DNA from: Prostheceraeus crozeri
Lineage: Eukaryota; Platyhelminthes; Polycladida; Euryleptidae
Length of the DNA: 64,000 bases
Direction of reading: 5' to 3'
Assembly (NCBI GenBank): GCA_907163375.1
Contig: CAJQUW010006857.1
Coordinates: 208,501 to 272,500 of the forward strand
The notes beneath the pieces were generated by a model. It made no database searches, had not been told where the DNA came from, and saw nothing but the letters and a program-made list of their open reading frames with translations. Below, in pieces: positions 63,440 to 64,000 of this stretch (its first letter is position 1; each line of letters starts with the position of its first letter). A program made the translations under genes and the position numbers.

Positions 63440-63570
63440 AATTGCTAAAGTCCATCATCTAAGGGGTAGGGCTACCTACCGCTGGATTTAGGGACTTAGG
63501 GATTTGGATAATACAAATGAACGATCTCTTTTAGTGTAGAATACGTGATGCATATGTTCGCTTTATAAAA
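63440..63570. repeat. Hairpin-repeat family, copy 2
   Basis: CTAAATTGCTAAAGTCCATC pairs imperfectly with GGATTTAGGGACTTAGGGATTTGG across a GGTAGGGCTACC core. See copies at 61340 and 63897. Confidence 0.7.
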
Positions 63571-63896
63571 TGACTTTGAAGGCAAGACTAATTCTCATGG
63601 TGAAAAGACAGATTTCATATCGTTGATGAGAGATAGTTACATGCTCATTACGTTATACACTTTACATTTGATGTGGTGAGCTGAAAGGTGATTGATACAT
63701 GTTCAATAGAAGAGTTGTATGTATCTTAGTGATTGGAATCATAAGTGTGTAAAGAGTTTGATGAAAAATATATAATAGTCAACGCAGGAAAGTTTCTTGT
63801 TATCCAAGCTAGGAATATATGAGCATCATTCATCAGTCAGTGTTGTATTTTAAAAGTCGTATGCTGACAGAGACATAAGTTTACTAAATTATACAG

Positions 63897-63972
63897 CAAA
63901 ACTCCTAAATCACTAAAACCATAGGATAGGTATCCTGTGTTAAGATTTAGGGATTTAGAGTTTTAGAAGTAC
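63897..63972. repeat. Hairpin-repeat family, copy 3
   Basis: AAAACTCCTAAATCACTAAA pairs with TTTAGGGATTTAGAGTTTT around GGATAGGTATCC. About 18 of 20 arm positions match. Confidence 0.75.
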
Positions 63973-64000
63973 AAGTTACTTTGATAAATCACTAAGTCCA

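Larger units (their letters stand above)
62917..64000. other. Host DNA, no gene recognised
   Basis: Apart from hairpin-repeat copies 2 and 3, no coding or RNA gene signal is seen. Confidence 0.4.

Noticed and set aside
63915-63960. TTTAGGG words considered as telomeric repeats
   Set aside because: Only isolated copies inside a hairpin, no tandem array.

Overview
The window is AT-rich animal nuclear DNA, probably from an aquatic invertebrate. I infer this from Maverick/Polinton elements, CR1/L2-like non-LTR retrotransposons, a non-autonomous hAT-like element, minisatellites and sparse host coding sequence. I cannot name the species. No prokaryotic operon, rRNA or tRNA was seen.

The core (about 4857-56283) is a nest of three Polinton (adintovirus-like) elements. 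Element 1 is the outer shell: it lost its left end at 4857 and ends at 56283. Element 2 (9058-27031, 6-bp target duplication CTTCTT) lies inside element 1, in its small 'gene X'. Element 3 (32606-54551, 6-bp target duplication AAGAAT) also lies inside element 1, just upstream of its protease gene. Element 3 in turn carries two non-LTR retrotransposons: LINE A (42500-46074) in polB and LINE B (about 47745-51484) in the packaging ATPase.

Element 2 is the most complete. Left to right it holds: long TIR; adenain-like protease (+); a fused phospholipase A2-integrase protein (-); pX-like core protein (-); major capsid protein (-); a Gly/Ala-rich small virion protein (-); a fibre-like coiled coil (-); a possible sliding-clamp-like protein (+); zinc-finger plus protein-primed DNA polymerase B (+); A32-like ATPase (-); penton-like minor capsid protein (-); an unknown conserved protein (-); a membrane/coiled-coil protein (-); a 1.5-kb cargo block with an unknown gene of about 200 aa (-); right TIR. 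Together these are the virion, packaging, replication and integration functions of a virus-like transposon. Several element 2 genes carry single stops or one-base frameshifts, so this copy looks recently inactivated, unless the breaks are assembly errors.

Elements 1 and 3 are one subfamily. They share identical lesions (a stop in the polB zinc finger, a polB deletion and frameshifts, loss of the capsid ATG, integrase frameshift), so they look like progeny of an already dead copy mobilised in trans.

The most unusual signal is a family of about 30-bp double-hairpin inserts (two short stems, each with a mostly 3-nt loop). They are scattered through element 2 and present in elements 1 and 3. Several sit in frame in polB and other genes and add ten codons each, with a recurring TEGSRA-P-like peptide.

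The flanks are host DNA. 1-4856 holds a 3.3-kb hAT-like element (937-4231, 8-bp target duplication). 56284-64000 holds a C-rich repeat pair, a TATA-plus-splice-donor candidate promoter, a minisatellite of roughly 100 bp units, a 78-codon ORF ending in a perfect hairpin, and three related hairpin repeats.
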